Positions 11,491-22,887 of a stretch of 64,000 nucleotides of DNA are shown piece after piece; position 1 is the stretch's first letter, and each line of letters starts with the position of its first letter. The notes under the pieces are model-generated. The model did no database searches. It saw only the letters and a list, made by a program, of their open reading frames with translations, and was not told the origin of the DNA. Made by a program: the position numbers and the translations under genes. Origin of the DNA: Sesamum alatum (lineage: Eukaryota; Streptophyta; Magnoliopsida; Lamiales; Pedaliaceae). The stretch is taken from contig JACGWO010000002.1 in NCBI GenBank assembly GCA_034509735.1, positions 22,367,636-22,431,635 on the forward strand. Direction: 5' to 3'.

Positions 11491-11516
11491 GAGCTTGATT
11501 GGAGTTGATTTGTCTC
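11491..11516 (-). repeat. 26-bp repeat at LTR-protease junction
   Basis: The block GAGCTTGATTGGAGTTGATT plus TGTCTC repeats LTR sequence found about 45 bp earlier (11446-11471) and then passes straight into protease sequence. It looks like a slipped or switched template at the deletion joint. Confidence 0.8.
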
Positions 11517-12563
11517 GTTCAGTACTATCCTAACATGACTACTAATGGCTAACTCTAGTGATCCTACGGCCTCCGCAGCAACGGCCTTGCCATCGCCTAG
11601 CCTCAGGATCATCTCATCCTTGGTTAGCCTTCTGCTTCTTTGCAGTGCCTGCAAATCATTGCAGATGTGAGCACCACACCCGGTATCCAATACCCATGAA
11701 ACAGAATTAGTAATCATATTAACTTCAACCACAAACACACCTGGGTTGGAGAGGAGTTGTGGGCACTCCCTCTTCCAATGCCCTTTCCCTTGGCAATGTA
11801 TGCAGACATCATTTGCCTTGGACCGCTGAGAATCACGGGCCTTCCCTTTCCCTTTGCTCGGTCCAACCGGAGCAACAGGGACGCCCGGAGCGTGAGCAGG
11901 GGCCACAACCGTCTTCCCTTTGCCCTTCTTCCTCTTCCAGCGTCCGGCCCTCTTGCCATTCGCCTTGGAGGTCGAAGCCTCTCCTATCAATACCGCCGGC
12001 GCCGACTTGTGGGTCGTTGCCTCGTATTGGACCAGCATGTTGATCAACTCATGAATATACTTCTCAAGTCCGTTCATGTTGTAGTTTTACAACAAACGGG
12101 TCATAGGATGGAGGAAGCGACTGGAGGATCACGTCAATGTACGTGTCATTGTTAAACCCAGCTTTAAGGTCCTCGACTTTCTCCACTAGGGAGAGCATCT
12201 TGACCCCATGACCCTGTACAGACGCTCCTTCAGCGAGCTTGGTGCCAAAGAATGCTTTTGTGGTGGCATATCTAATATGCCTATCCGGAACCGCATAAAC
12301 CTCGTTCATGCGGAGCATTATGGCGGAGACGTTGTCCAGCCTCTCATACTGCGTACTTTCCGGTTGTCCTCATGCCATTTCTTGAACGTCAAACGTTCTT
12401 CAGGCGTGGACCCCTCCGGTAAGTCGCTCAGTGGCGGCTCGTCCAAGATGTAGCCTTGGTTCTCGAAACCGAGGACAAGCCTCAGGTTTCTTAGACAGTC
12501 CGAGTAGTTCGTTCTGTTGAATTTGTTAGTCTAAAGAATCATGGTTAACGGGTTCTTAGACAT
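11517..12563 (-). pseudogene. A3 gag-protease remnant
   Basis: Gag start codon is at 12561-12563 (MSKNP). The gag domain has a deletion near 12352, joined at a repeated ATACTGC, and a frameshift near 12086 (TTTTAC), so it is split into frames 12064-12318 and 11427-12077. The second contains CIHCQGKGHWKREC (zinc knuckle intact) and VLDTGCGAHICNDL (protease). It ends at VRIVLNE, where it passes into LTR sequence. It could not make a complete Gag. Confidence 0.85.
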
Positions 12564-14323
12564 ATCTACATTAATGAAAATGTAAAGCAGAAATTAGCAG
12601 ATGATGGTAATATTATTGTTCAAGTTGAAGACTTGGTCTTTTAGTCTTTAACCCTCCCACTATTTATACGAAAGTCCGCCACTCTCAAGCGGAGTTTCGG
12701 GAAACCATTTCCTAGTGGGCTTGGGATCCACAAGTGTAATCTCCATGCCCCGCTTTTACGATTCACATGAAGAAGACCTTGTGGGAGATATCCAATATCA
12801 TTCTCATCCAATGAGATTCCCAAGATATTTTGCCTCACCTATTCGCATGGTTCCGAGGACTCCAAGCGAACCATGTTACTCAGTGTTAGGCCTGACCCAT
12901 CAACCAAATCATGCCTCAAACTGTCGCCCCCCACGACTCGTGAGACAGGGAAACAGCGAGCGCAGTCTTTTTGTTCACAACAATAGTGCAGCTTTCCCCT
13001 ATTTTCAAGTGTGCCACGACTCGTGAGACCACACTTGGGTAGTGATAGCTTGCTCACCACATTGCTGTGGATGGAAGGCTCGGATAGACCAAAATACCAT
13101 TTTGATCCAAGTCCGTTCTGGGCCTAATATTTAATTTGGTCCAACCAAATGAGAGTTTAAGTGTGACCGAGACCTCATCACATTATGGTGTTTTAGCATG
13201 CATAAATATCCAATATTTAAAGCGATAAATAAATACGCCGCATGCAGAAAACATAGCATACCCCTGTTTAGGATGATCACAAGCCCAACCTATGCGACCC
13301 ATTGAGCCCGCAGTGAGTCTATGGTCTGTCTAGGGTGGTCCTAAATTATTACAATAATAATAAACCCATTGTCATTCCAATGGGCCTTGAAGTGCTTCTT
13401 GTTTCACGCCTTGATGCTCCTCCTTGGGGTCTCCGACTCCAATTGCTTGTTAAAATTGAAACCTCACCAATCCTATCTACTCTCATTACAACTGAAAGTA
13501 ATACATCGGTAATAAAGAAAACAAGCCTTAACATCATGAGGCTGAAAATACGGGAGATGATAGTCCCAAAAACAAGAGGCACGCAGGCCCCACCCAACAA
13601 AAAATAAATAAACATTCATTCATCCATACATAAGGTCTAGGGCTTTGTGATCATCCCATGTTGATTCCATCAACTCACATATAACATAATTATTCCAAAT
13701 AATCATGCATAAATAACCAATGGATATTCCAAATACCCAACTGATGTCCAACATCACAAAAAAGCATAAATATACAAATAATATGCAAAATTCAAATTTA
13801 AAATTTAATGGACATTTTAAACAATGCATCCAACGCATATATTAATCCCAAATTAATTAAGCAAATTTAATTCAAGGAATAATCCAATTATCCCAAAATC
13901 AAAAATGCAAAATTAACATATTTCAGAATATCGTGCAGAAAATACAGAAAATCGAATTTTCCGAAAAAAGTCAAAAAAAACGGCACAAAACGGCCCAGCC
14001 GTTGTGCTGGCCGGCCGCCCGCGCGCTTAGGGCAGCGCGAGCGCGCGCTCTGTGCCGCGCGCTGGCAGCGGTCGGCTGCGCGGCCGATCCCAAATTTTTA
14101 TTTTTTATTTTTTAAAAACTGTTTCAGCACAATAACATTAATATTATTCTGAAAATAAGCATGCAATTTTAGATCCAATCTAACAAAATTAAGCATGCCA
14201 AAAGTCCATTAAATCCAAACAATTGAATCATCGTATTATTCATATATTTACGTAATCTAACATGCCAATAAAGCCATTTAAAAGCAAGTAGATCATGCCA
14301 AACACATAGATCTATGCCCCTTA
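12564..14323 (-). other. A3 untranslated leader
   Basis: About 1.76 kb between gag and PBS, alignable with the leaders of A1, A6, B1 and Y. It contains a sense-strand hydrophobic ORF of 88 codons (13349-13615) that recurs in A1 and A6. It also contains a GC-rich tract at 13991-14090 with a poly(T)-rich edge on the + strand. No other gene is seen. Confidence 0.8.
13991..14090 (-). other. GC-rich leader tract of A3
   Basis: About 100 bp dominated by CG dinucleotides (GGCCGGCCGCCCGCGCGC and similar) in otherwise AT-rich DNA. Larger versions occur in B1 (43981-44263) and Y (48454-48740). Confidence 0.75.
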
Positions 14324-14346
14324 CATCGAACCGGGCTCTGATACCA
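14324..14346 (-). promoter_or_regulatory. Primer-binding site of A3 (initiator-Met tRNA)
   Basis: Minus strand TGGTATCAGAGCCCGGTTCG complements the 3' end of plant initiator-Met tRNA with few mismatches. It lies two bases from the LTR end. Confidence 0.92.
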
Positions 14347-14348
14347 CT

Positions 14349-16573
14349 TGAAGGACAAGCGGATCCGCCCGGGAGCGCGAGCGGAAGCGAGAAAGCGTGG
14401 AAGTGCATAAATTTAAATCAAATTCAAAAAATACGCGAATCACAAGGGGTGTACACTTGGGTGCTCAACCGGGCGTTCGATGTAGGATGTGTAAATATTA
14501 AAACATACATTTAAGCACATAGGGCATAGATATATAAATGAAATCAATCAAAGCGTAATAAACCGTTACCTTTGATTGTTTAGCGTATGCTCCCGGCTAC
14601 TTGCGTTGTTCCTTCTCCGGAATGCTCACGAAATCCAAACGTATGGATTCTCCAAAGGTGATCCACACCACACCGGAAGAAACACACGTTCTTCTTGCTA
14701 GAAAAGAACGGGTTTAGAAGGAATCGGTTTAAGAGAAGAACACTATGAATTAGTGTTCTCTTAAACTTACTTTGTTCTTCTTCTTGATTCAAAATCAAGT
14801 GAAGAACACAAGTGTAAGAGAGGGAGAGAGCACGAAATTTGAGAGAGAGGAGAGGATTTTTGTCTTCTCTTTTTCCTAGAAAAAGATGAATAATGAATCA
14901 CTTATGCTTGGTGTTGTATATTCTAATATATATACATAATTAATGTGATTATTGGAATGTGTCTAGGTTCATCCAAGGATGTCTAGATTCATTCCAATCA
15001 ATCACCATCAATTCTTCAATCAAGCCTACCAAAATTTATGGTATGATCAAATCACACCAAAAGGAAGAGCTTGATTGGAGTTGATTTGTCTCTTTCCAAA
15101 AGAGATAAGTCAACATACCACCTAGTATGAAACATGGCTGATTTTGCTTCCTCCAAGGGAGCGTGTCGGCCATGTTTGATTAAGGAAAGAAGTCCAACTT
15201 CTTCCCATTCCAAATTAGGAACTATTTCTCCTCTCGGGTATAATTTAACGGACCGGGTTTTATCGTAATCCAATTGCGACGAACCCAATATTAATCCAAT
15301 TTAATGTCCACTTAAATTATTCCCGTTCATCTTTTAATCCAATTAAAAGATCCAACGTCTCATCATCTCAACTTTCCATATTTAATCGAAAATCCATTTT
15401 ACCGATTAAATGAAAGCCCGATACAATATCGGCCCGTCAATCCAATGGACTTTCCCTTAAGTAATCCAATTACTTATTTTATCCTTCGAGATTGACTCCA
15501 AGTCGATCTCTTAACCTCCTCGGTGATTTGTGTGTGACCCTTTAGGTTCACCCTCAGCTAGACTTGGGCCTGTGTCCCACAAGGGCCCGTTACCATGGGT
15601 GGCCGTCTAGCAACGGTCCATGGCACTAGAGACTAGGTGAATTGGCGTGAACATTTAGGCGCCGATTCCGTACGGGTACGATCCTTCCGTCTACCGTCTC
15701 CCGGCCTCAGTCTAGGGTATGGAAGTGGGCGTCGGTTCCCATCCTTGACTAGGCATCTATGCTTAATACTCGAGACCACGTATGCTTAATTGCGTCGACA
15801 CAGGAAACCATTCCCTGTTCGACCAACCACTGTGGCCACAGCTTCAAACAGCATGAACGTGTCTCCGAGTGCATAGGAGATACCTCTGTCACATACTGAC
15901 AGGGGACGGATCCTCTTCTCGGAATCCACCGTCCTCGCTAGACATTCTTACTGCACTGGACAAGGCTTATGATAATCATCTCACAGAATGATTATCTCTC
16001 GCCAGATCCAAGATACAGCCGTCCTGTGCACGCGACTGCCATGATCCCTCAAGTCTGAGGATTACTCCCGTACTATCGGAACCGGGGAAAACCAATCATA
16101 CCGACCAAGCCTCCAAGGCTTCCATATGATGATCCCCGCGAGTTAGTCCAGTCGGCTCGACCCCAGTCGACCAACCCATCAAGATCGTGTAGGCGTCCCA
16201 CGCCTGTCGCCGACGAAACACGGCACTCATCCAATGAACACGACTCTTGACGCAAGTCTCAATAGGACTCTCGATGCCCTATCTCGAGGTCGTCGACTTG
16301 GAACATTTCGGACCTAACTCTTAATCAGTTGGTTTCATGAACACCATCCAATTCGTGGCCCAACTGCACGAGTTGTTATCCATGGTCTGTGGGCTTTGTT
16401 GCGATATAAGTAAAACACCATTTTAACAAATGTAAGATGAGCGCAACAAAGAAGGTACCATTGTTGATGAACACTCATCTTATTCATCACATAATAATAT
16501 TACATTTACATCAAGTTGTCAGATAGGTTACAAATCGCCAAACCTATTGGCTTTCTGGTCACTTATTCTAACA
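14349..16573 (-). repeat. 5' LTR of A3
   Basis: Complete 2225-bp family A LTR, TGAAGG to CTAACA. The R-region hairpin (14728-14765) is present. The U5 hairpin carries substitutions (CACAAGGG/CACTTGGG) that weaken it. It is followed by TSD CACAA and the rest of the interrupted gag. Confidence 0.94.
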
Positions 16574-17272
16574 CACAACCGTCTTCCCTTTGCCCTTCTT
16601 CCTCTTCCAGCGTCCGGCCCTCTTGCCATTCGCCTTGGAGGTCGAAGCCTCTCCTATCAATACCGCCGACGCCGACTTGTGGATCGTTGCCTCGTATTGG
16701 ACCAGCATGTTGATCAACTCATGAATAGACTTCTCAAGTCCGTTCATGTTGTAGTTTACAACAAACGGGTCATAGGATGGAGGAAGCGACTGGAGGATCA
16801 CGTCAATGTACGTGTCATTGTTAAGCCCAGCTTTAAGGTCCTCGACTTTCTCCACTAGGGAGAGCATCTTGACCCCATGACTCTGTACAGACGCTCCTTC
16901 AGGGAGCTTGGTGCCAAAGAATGCTTTTGTGGCGGCATATCTAATATGCCTATCCGGAACCGCATAAACCTCGTTCATGCGGAGCATTATGGCGGAGACG
17001 TTGTCCAGCCTCCCATACTGCTTCTGGATGTCGTTCGACATCGAAGCCAGTACGATACTGCGTACTTTCCGGTTGTCCTCATGCCATTTCTCGAACGTCA
17101 AACGTTCTTCAGGCGTGGACCCCTCCGGTAAGTCGCTCGGTGGCGGCTCGTCCAAGACGTAGCCTTGGTTCTCGAAACCGAGGACAATGCTCAGGTTTCT
17201 CAGCCAGTCCGAGTAGTTCGTTCCGTTGAATTTGTTAGTCTCAAGAATCATAGTTAACGGGTTCTTAGACAT
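16574..17272 (-). pseudogene. A2 gag N-terminal part, interrupted by A3
   Basis: Open from the start codon at 17270-17272 (MSKNPLTMILETNKFNG) for about 230 codons, through the copia gag domain to KRKKGKGKTVV, where A3 interrupts. The domain includes NYSDWLRNL, the EERLTFEKWHEDNRKVRS block and DVILQSLPPSYDPF. Its zinc-knuckle continuation lies at 10575-10730. No frameshift is seen in this part, so the break is the A3 insertion. The start is chosen because the same ATG and context (CTTAGACAT on +) occur in A1, A3 and A6. Confidence 0.88.
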
Positions 17273-17865
17273 ATCTACATTAATGAAAATGTAAAGCAGA
17301 AATTAGCAGATGATGGTAATATTATTGTTCAAGTTGAAGTCTTTTAGTCTTTAACCCTCCCACTATTTATACGAAAGTCCGCCACTCTCAAGCGGAGTTT
17401 CGGGAAACCATTTCCTAGTGGGCTTGGGATCCACAAGCGTAATCTCCATGCCCCGCTGTTACGATTCACATGAAGAAGACCTCGTGGGAGATATCCAATA
17501 TCATTCTCATCCAATGAGATTGCCAAGATATTTTGCCTCACCTATTCACATGGTGCCGAGGACTCCAAGCGAACCATGTTACTCAGTGTTGGGCCCGACC
17601 CATCAACCAAATGCAGCTTTCCCACTGCCGGCCCAACCAAATTTTTTTTTTTTTTAAAAACTATTTCAGCACAATAATATTAATATTATTCTGAAAATAA
17701 GCATGCAATTTTAGATCCAATCTAACAAAATTAAGCATGCCAAAAGTCCATTAAATCCAAACAATTGAATCATCATATTATTCATATATTTATGTAATCT
17801 AACATGCCAATAAAGCCATTTAAAAACAAGTAGATCATGCCAAACACATAGATCTATGCCCCTTA
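17273..17865 (-). other. A2 leader, ~1.1 kb deleted
   Basis: Only ~600 bp remain of the usual ~1.7 kb. Two joints lie at 17612-17640, around GCAGCTTTCCC and a short GC remnant, next to a poly(T) run at 17642. The GC-rich tract and hydrophobic leader ORF are lost. Confidence 0.8.
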
Positions 17866-17888
17866 CATCGAACCGAGCTCTGATACCA
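17866..17888 (-). promoter_or_regulatory. Primer-binding site of A2
   Basis: Same initiator-Met tRNA complement as elsewhere, with one change (GAGCTCGG instead of GAGCCCGG on the minus strand). Confidence 0.9.
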
Positions 17889-17890
17889 CT

Positions 17891-20120
17891 TGAAGGACAA
17901 GCGGATCCGCCCGGGAGCGCGAGCGGAAGCGAGAAAGCGTGGAAGTGCATAAATTTAAATCAAATTCAAAATACGCGAATCCCAAGGGTGTACCCTTGGG
18001 TGCTCAACCGGGCGTTCGATGTAGGATGTGTAAATATTAAAACATATATTTAAACACATAGGGCATATATATACAAATGAAATCAATCAAAGCGTAATAA
18101 ACCGTTACCTTTGATTGTTTAGCGTATGCTCCCGGCTACTAGCGTTGTTCCTTCTCCGGAATGCTAACGAAATCCAAACGTATGGATTCTCCAAAGGTGA
18201 TCCACACCACACCGGAAGAAACACACGTTCTTCTTGCTAGAAAAGAATGGGTTTAGGAAGGAATCGGTTTAAGAGAAGAACACTATGAATTAGTGTTCTC
18301 TTAAACTTACTTTGTTCTTCTTTTTGATTCAAAATCAAGTGAAGAACACAAGTGTAAGAGAGGGAGGGAGCACGAAATTTTGAGAGAGAGGAGAGGATTT
18401 TTGTCTTCTCTTTTTCCTAGAAAAAGATGAATAATGAATCACTTATGCTTGGTGTTGTATATTCTAATATATATATACATAATTAATGTGATTATTGAAA
18501 TGTGTCTAGGTTCATCCAAGGATGTCTAGATTCATTCCAATCAATCACCATCAATTCTTCAATCAAGCCTACCAAAATTTATGGTATGATCAAATCATAC
18601 CAAAAGGGAAGAGCTTGATTGGAGTTGATTTGTCTCTTTCCAAAAAGAGACAAGTCAATATACAACCTAGCATGAAACATGGCTGATTTTGCTTCCTCCA
18701 AAGGAGCATGTCGGCCATATTTAATTAAAGGAAGAAGTCCAACTTCTTCCTATTCCAAATTAGGAATTATTTCTCCTCTCGGGTATAATTTAACGGACCG
18801 GGTTTTATCGTAATCCAATTACGACGAACCCAATATTAAATCCAATTTAATGTCCACTAAAATTATTACCGTTGATCTTTTAATCCAATTAAAAGATCCA
18901 ACGTCTCAACATCTCAACTTTCCATATTTAATCGAAAATCCAATTTACCGATTAAATGAAACCCCGATACAATATCGGCCCGTCCATCCAATGGACTTTC
19001 CCTTAAGTAATCCAATTACTTATTTTATCCTTCGAGATTGACTCCAAGTCGATCTCTCAACCTCCTCGGTGATTTGTGTGTGACCCTTTAGGTTCACCCT
19101 CAGCTAGACTTGGGCCCGTGTCCCACAAGGGCCCATTACCATGGGTGGCCGTCTAGCAACTGTCCATGGCACTAGAGACTAGGCGAATTGGCGTGAACAT
19201 TTAGGCGCCGATTCCGTACGGGTGTGATCCTTCCGTCTACCGTTTCCCGGCCTTAGTCTAGGGTATGGAATTAGGCGTCGGTTTCCATCCTTGACTAGGC
19301 ATCTATGCTTAATACTCGAGACCACGTATGCTTCATTGTGTCGACACAGGAAACCATTCCCTGTTCGACCAACCACTGTGGCCACAGCTTCAAACAGCAT
19401 GAACGTGTCTCCGAGTGCATAGGAGATACCTCTGTCACATACTGACAGGGGACGGATCCTCTTTCTTGGAATCCACCGTCCTCGCTACACATTCTGACTG
19501 CACTGGACAAGGCTTATGATAATCATCTTACAGAATGATTACCTCTCGCCAGGTCCAAGATACAGCCGTCCTGTGCACGCGACTGCCATGATCCCTCAAG
19601 TCTGAGGATTACTCCCGTACTATCGGAACCGGGGAAAACCAATCATACCGACCAAGCCTCCAAGGCTTCCATATGATGATCCCCGCGAGTCAGTCCAGTC
19701 GGCTCGACCCCAGTCGACCAACCCATCAAGATCGTGTAGGCGTCCCACGCTTGTCGCCGATGAAACACGGCACTCATCCAATGAACACGACTCTTGACGT
19801 AAGTCTCAATAGGACTCTCGATGCCCTGTCTCGAGGTCCTCGACTTGGAACGTTTCAGACCCAACTCTTAATCAGTTGGTTTCATAACCACCATTCAATG
19901 CGTTGCCCAACTGCACGAGTTGTTATCCATGGTCTGTAGGCTTTGTTGCGATATAAGTTAAACACCATTTTAACAAATGTAAGATGAGCGCAACAAAGAA
20001 GGTACCATTGGTGACGAACACTCATCGTATTCATCACATAATAATATTACATTCACATCAAGTTGTCGGATAGGTTACAAATTGCCAAACCTATTGGCTT
20101 TCTGGTCACCTATTCCAACA
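17891..20120 (-). repeat. 5' LTR of A2
   Basis: Complete 2230-bp family A LTR from TGAAGG to CCAACA, followed by TSD CTTTG at 20121. It retains the R-region hairpin that the partner LTR lost. Confidence 0.95.
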
Positions 20121-20300
20121 CTTTGTTGCGATATAAGTTAAACACCGTTTTAACAAATGTAAGATGAGCGCAACAAAGAAGGTACCATTGGTGACGAAGA
20201 CTCATCTTATTCATCACATAATAATATTACATCCACATCGAGTTGTATAATAGGTTACAAATCGCCAAACCTATTGGCTTTCTGGTCACCTATTCTAACA
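20121..20300 (-). repeat. 3' LTR of A1, remaining part
   Basis: TSD copy CTTTG (20121-20125), then the last 175 bp of the LTR that starts at 370, ending CTATTCTAACA next to the A1 polypurine tract. Confidence 0.93.
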
Positions 20301-20315
20301 ATCTCCCACTTGACC
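20301..20315 (-). promoter_or_regulatory. Polypurine tract of A1
   Basis: GGTCAAGTGGGAGAT on the minus strand, directly beside the 3' LTR. Confidence 0.9.
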
Positions 20316-20332
20316 TAAAGCCAATCACCCAT

Positions 20333-21740
20333 TCACCGCAAACCCATCTTATCCAGATGCTGAGTATGGGCAACTTGCGACATGGGCTTAGTAAGTGGAT
20401 CTGTTATGTTTTCTGCGGAGCTGACTCGGTCCATCCAAACATCACCCCTACTATCCATCTCTCGGAGCAGATGGTAGCGTCTAAGAATATGCTTGGATCG
20501 GCGATGAGATCTCACTTCCTTTGCTTGCGCTATAGCCCCGTTTTTATTGCAGAAGATAACCATTGGCTCAGCGATGCTAGGTACTACACCCAACTCTTGG
20601 ATATAGCTCTTCATCCAAACCGCCTCCTTACCAGCTTCCGAAGCTGCTATGTATTCAGACTCTGTGGTGGAGTCCGCCGTGGTAGCCTGCTTGGAACTCT
20701 TCCAAGCGACCACGCCACCATTAAGTCTAAACACATAACCAGACTGAGACTTGGCATCATCGTCATCCGACTGGAAGCTAGCGTCGCTATAGCCTTCCAG
20801 TATCAATTCTCCACCGCCATAGATCAAGAACATGTCCTTAGTCCTTTTCAGGTACATCAGGATAGTCTTGACTGCACTCCAGTGTGCCTCCCCGGCACAC
20901 GACTGATATCGACTTGTTACGCTCAAAGCGAAAGCCACATCAGGTCTAGTGCACTGAACAGCATATTGTATGCAGCCTACGACTAAAGCATAGGGGATGT
21001 CCAACATCCTTTTAAGCTCCTCATCAGTTTTAGGAGACTGCTTCTTGGATAACTTAATTCCAAGCCTCATAGGAAGGAATCCTCGTTTTGAGTTCTCCAT
21101 CTTGAATCTCTTCAAGACTTTCTCAATGTACGAGGACTGGGCCATTCCTAACATCCTTCTAGATCTATCCCTGTAGATCTTGATGCCAAGGATGTAAGAT
21201 GCCTCGCCCATATCCTTCATGGAGAATTGCGTTGACAACCAAGCTTTAGTGGGACCCAACATCTTGGCATCATTCCCAATGAGCAAGATGTCATCCACGT
21301 AAAGCACAAAAAAAAAACGCAACTCAGCTCCCACTGATCTTCTTGTATTCACAAGGATCGGACTCGTTCTTGATGAAATCATATCCCCGTATGACTTCAT
21401 CAAAATGTATGTTCCAGCTTTGGGAAGCTTGTTTGAGGCCATAGATGGACCTTTGGAGACGGCAGACCTTCTGCTCTTCTCCAACAGTTATGAAACCTTC
21501 CGGCTGATCCATATAGATCTCTTCCTCTACGAAACCGTTGAGGAAGGCCGTTTTCACGTCCATCTGCCATATTTCATAGTCATACCATGCTGCTATGGCA
21601 AGCAGTATCCGAATGGACTTGACCATTGCTACGGGCGAGTAGGTTTTCTCAAAATCGACCCCGGGTCGCTGAGTGTAACCTTTCGCCACAAGCCTGGCTT
21701 TGAAGGTTGTAACCTCTCCGTCAGCTCCAAGCTTACGTTT
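20333..21740 (-). pseudogene. A1 reverse transcriptase and RNase H
   Basis: RT copies element RNA into DNA and RNase H removes the RNA. The frame 20333-21484 carries YVDDILLIGND (two catalytic Asp), the KVLKRFKMENSKRGF region and RNase H with YSDASFQSDDDDAKS and TTESEYIAASEAG, ending TQHLDKMGLR. At the third acidic RNase H position this copy reads FCNKNGAI where others read DNNGAI, so a catalytic Asp is replaced. The RT N-terminal half is in another frame (21324-21689), with QMDVKTAFLNGF and the first catalytic Asp. The two are split by an extra A in a run near 21309. A further lesion near 21760 breaks the link to the linker. It is the most complete RT-RNase H in the window. Confidence 0.88.
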
Positions 21741-22887
21741 GTAGACCCATTTTGCACCATACGGGTTTAACCCCTTTGGGTGGATCTACTAGGGTCCAAA
21801 CCTTGTTTGTACCCATCGAGTCCATCTCGGATTTCATGGCCTCAAGCCACTTGTCCGAATCGATGTCCGACATCGCTTCTCCGTATGTCTTTGGATCATT
21901 ATCCAACTGACCGGTCAAGCCCAGAAATCCATATCTATCAGGTGCATGGGATACTCTGGCCGACCTACGGAGGACTGGAACAGGAACCACTGGCTCAGAT
22001 GTCACTGCCGCCTCATGGGGTACCTCACTCGATTCCTCAAGGAGTACTTCATCGAAATAATACCCCGCAGTTTCCTTTGGATAGCCGATGAACCTGCATA
22101 AACTAGACCTCGAGTCCAGTTTATCTCCCACTAATCTCTTGACATATGCGGGGCAACCCCACACTTTCAAGTACTTGTAAGAGGCAGGCTAGCCATGCCA
22201 TATCTCATATGGCGTCTGGGATACCTTTTTAGATGGTGCCAAGTTCAAAACTTTGGCCGCCGTCTGAAGAGCATATCCCCAGAAGGAAAGGGGTATTTCG
22301 GTAAAACTCATCATGGATCGAGCCATGTCCAACAAGGTCTGATTCCTCCTTTCAGACACACCATTAAGCTGCGGTGTTCCAGGAGCGGTCCACTGAGAGA
22401 GAATCCCATTCTCTTTTAGATAATCAGTAAACTCACCACTCAAATACTCTCCACCTCGGTCCGACCGAAGGGTTTTGATCTTTCGACCGGTCTGGTTCTC
22501 TACTTCAAGTCTGTATTCCTTAAACCTTCCAAAAGCTTCAGACTTGTACCTCATCAGGTAAACATAACCATACCGTGAGTGATCATCGGTAAAAGTTATG
22601 AAGTACGAGTACCCACCTCTAGCCTGAGTATTTAGTGGACCACAGACATCTGTATGGATCAAATCCAACAAACCACTGGCTAGCGTACTTTGTCCAATAA
22701 AGGATTTCTTGGTCATCTTTCCCTTTAGACAGGATTCGCAGGTCGGTAGGTTGTCCAAATCGTCTATTTCTAGACTCTTTGACTCCACCAACCTTCTTAT
22801 CCTATCTTTAGAGATATGACCTAACCTCGCATGCCATATCTGTGCGTTATTATGATCATCACATTTTCGTTTGTGTTCTGCAGTCAT
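21741..22887 (-). pseudogene. A1 integrase and linker
   Basis: The integrase frame 22189-22887 contains HARLGHISKDRIRRLV and CESC of the HHCC zinc finger, then the DDE residues in HTDVCGPL, RSDRGGEYLS and LNGVSERRN. It is stopped by a TAG after SQTPYEIWHG. The C-terminal continuation (MKVWGCPAYVKRLVGDKLDS, 21733-22170) leads into the acidic linker, but an internal deletion removes the stretch between GYYF and DEVLLEE that other copies have. Not functional without repair of the stop. Confidence 0.86.

Larger units (their letters stand above)
10731..16573 (-). mobile_element. Copia element A3, pol deleted, inserted in A2 gag
   Basis: Right LTR 14349-16573 with PBS 14324-14346, leader, gag and PR, then a truncated left LTR 10731-11490. 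Both LTRs share AAACATACATTTAAGCACAT and AAATCACACCAAAAGGAAGAG, which supports one origin. IN, RT, RNase H, the polypurine tract and two thirds of the 3' LTR are absent. The TSD is CACAA. Because the ends are intact, the internal deletion either occurred after insertion or arose during reverse transcription. Confidence 0.88.
2379..20120 (-). mobile_element. Composite copia element A2 inserted in A1's LTR
   Basis: Bounded by family A LTRs 2379-4579 (3' LTR) and 17891-20120 (5' LTR), with PBS at 17866-17888, polypurine tract at 4580-4594 and TSD CTTTG. The two LTRs share private variants, such as GTGATTATTGAAATG and GGCCATATTTAATTAA, which supports the pairing. The interior is rearranged. From 5' to 3' in element sense it reads: gag (split by A3), a second gag-PR piece, an IN piece, a truncated C LTR, then another gag-PR-IN-RT-RNase H series with a 340-bp RT deletion. 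Unequal exchange among sister copies plus deletions is the likely origin. Confidence 0.88.

Noticed and set aside
20243..20986. Long + strand ORF (247 codons), and a similar one at 32650-33396
   Set aside because: Both are exact antisense of pol (RT/RNase H/linker) and arise because the sense frame is codon-biased. They have no start context or homology of their own.
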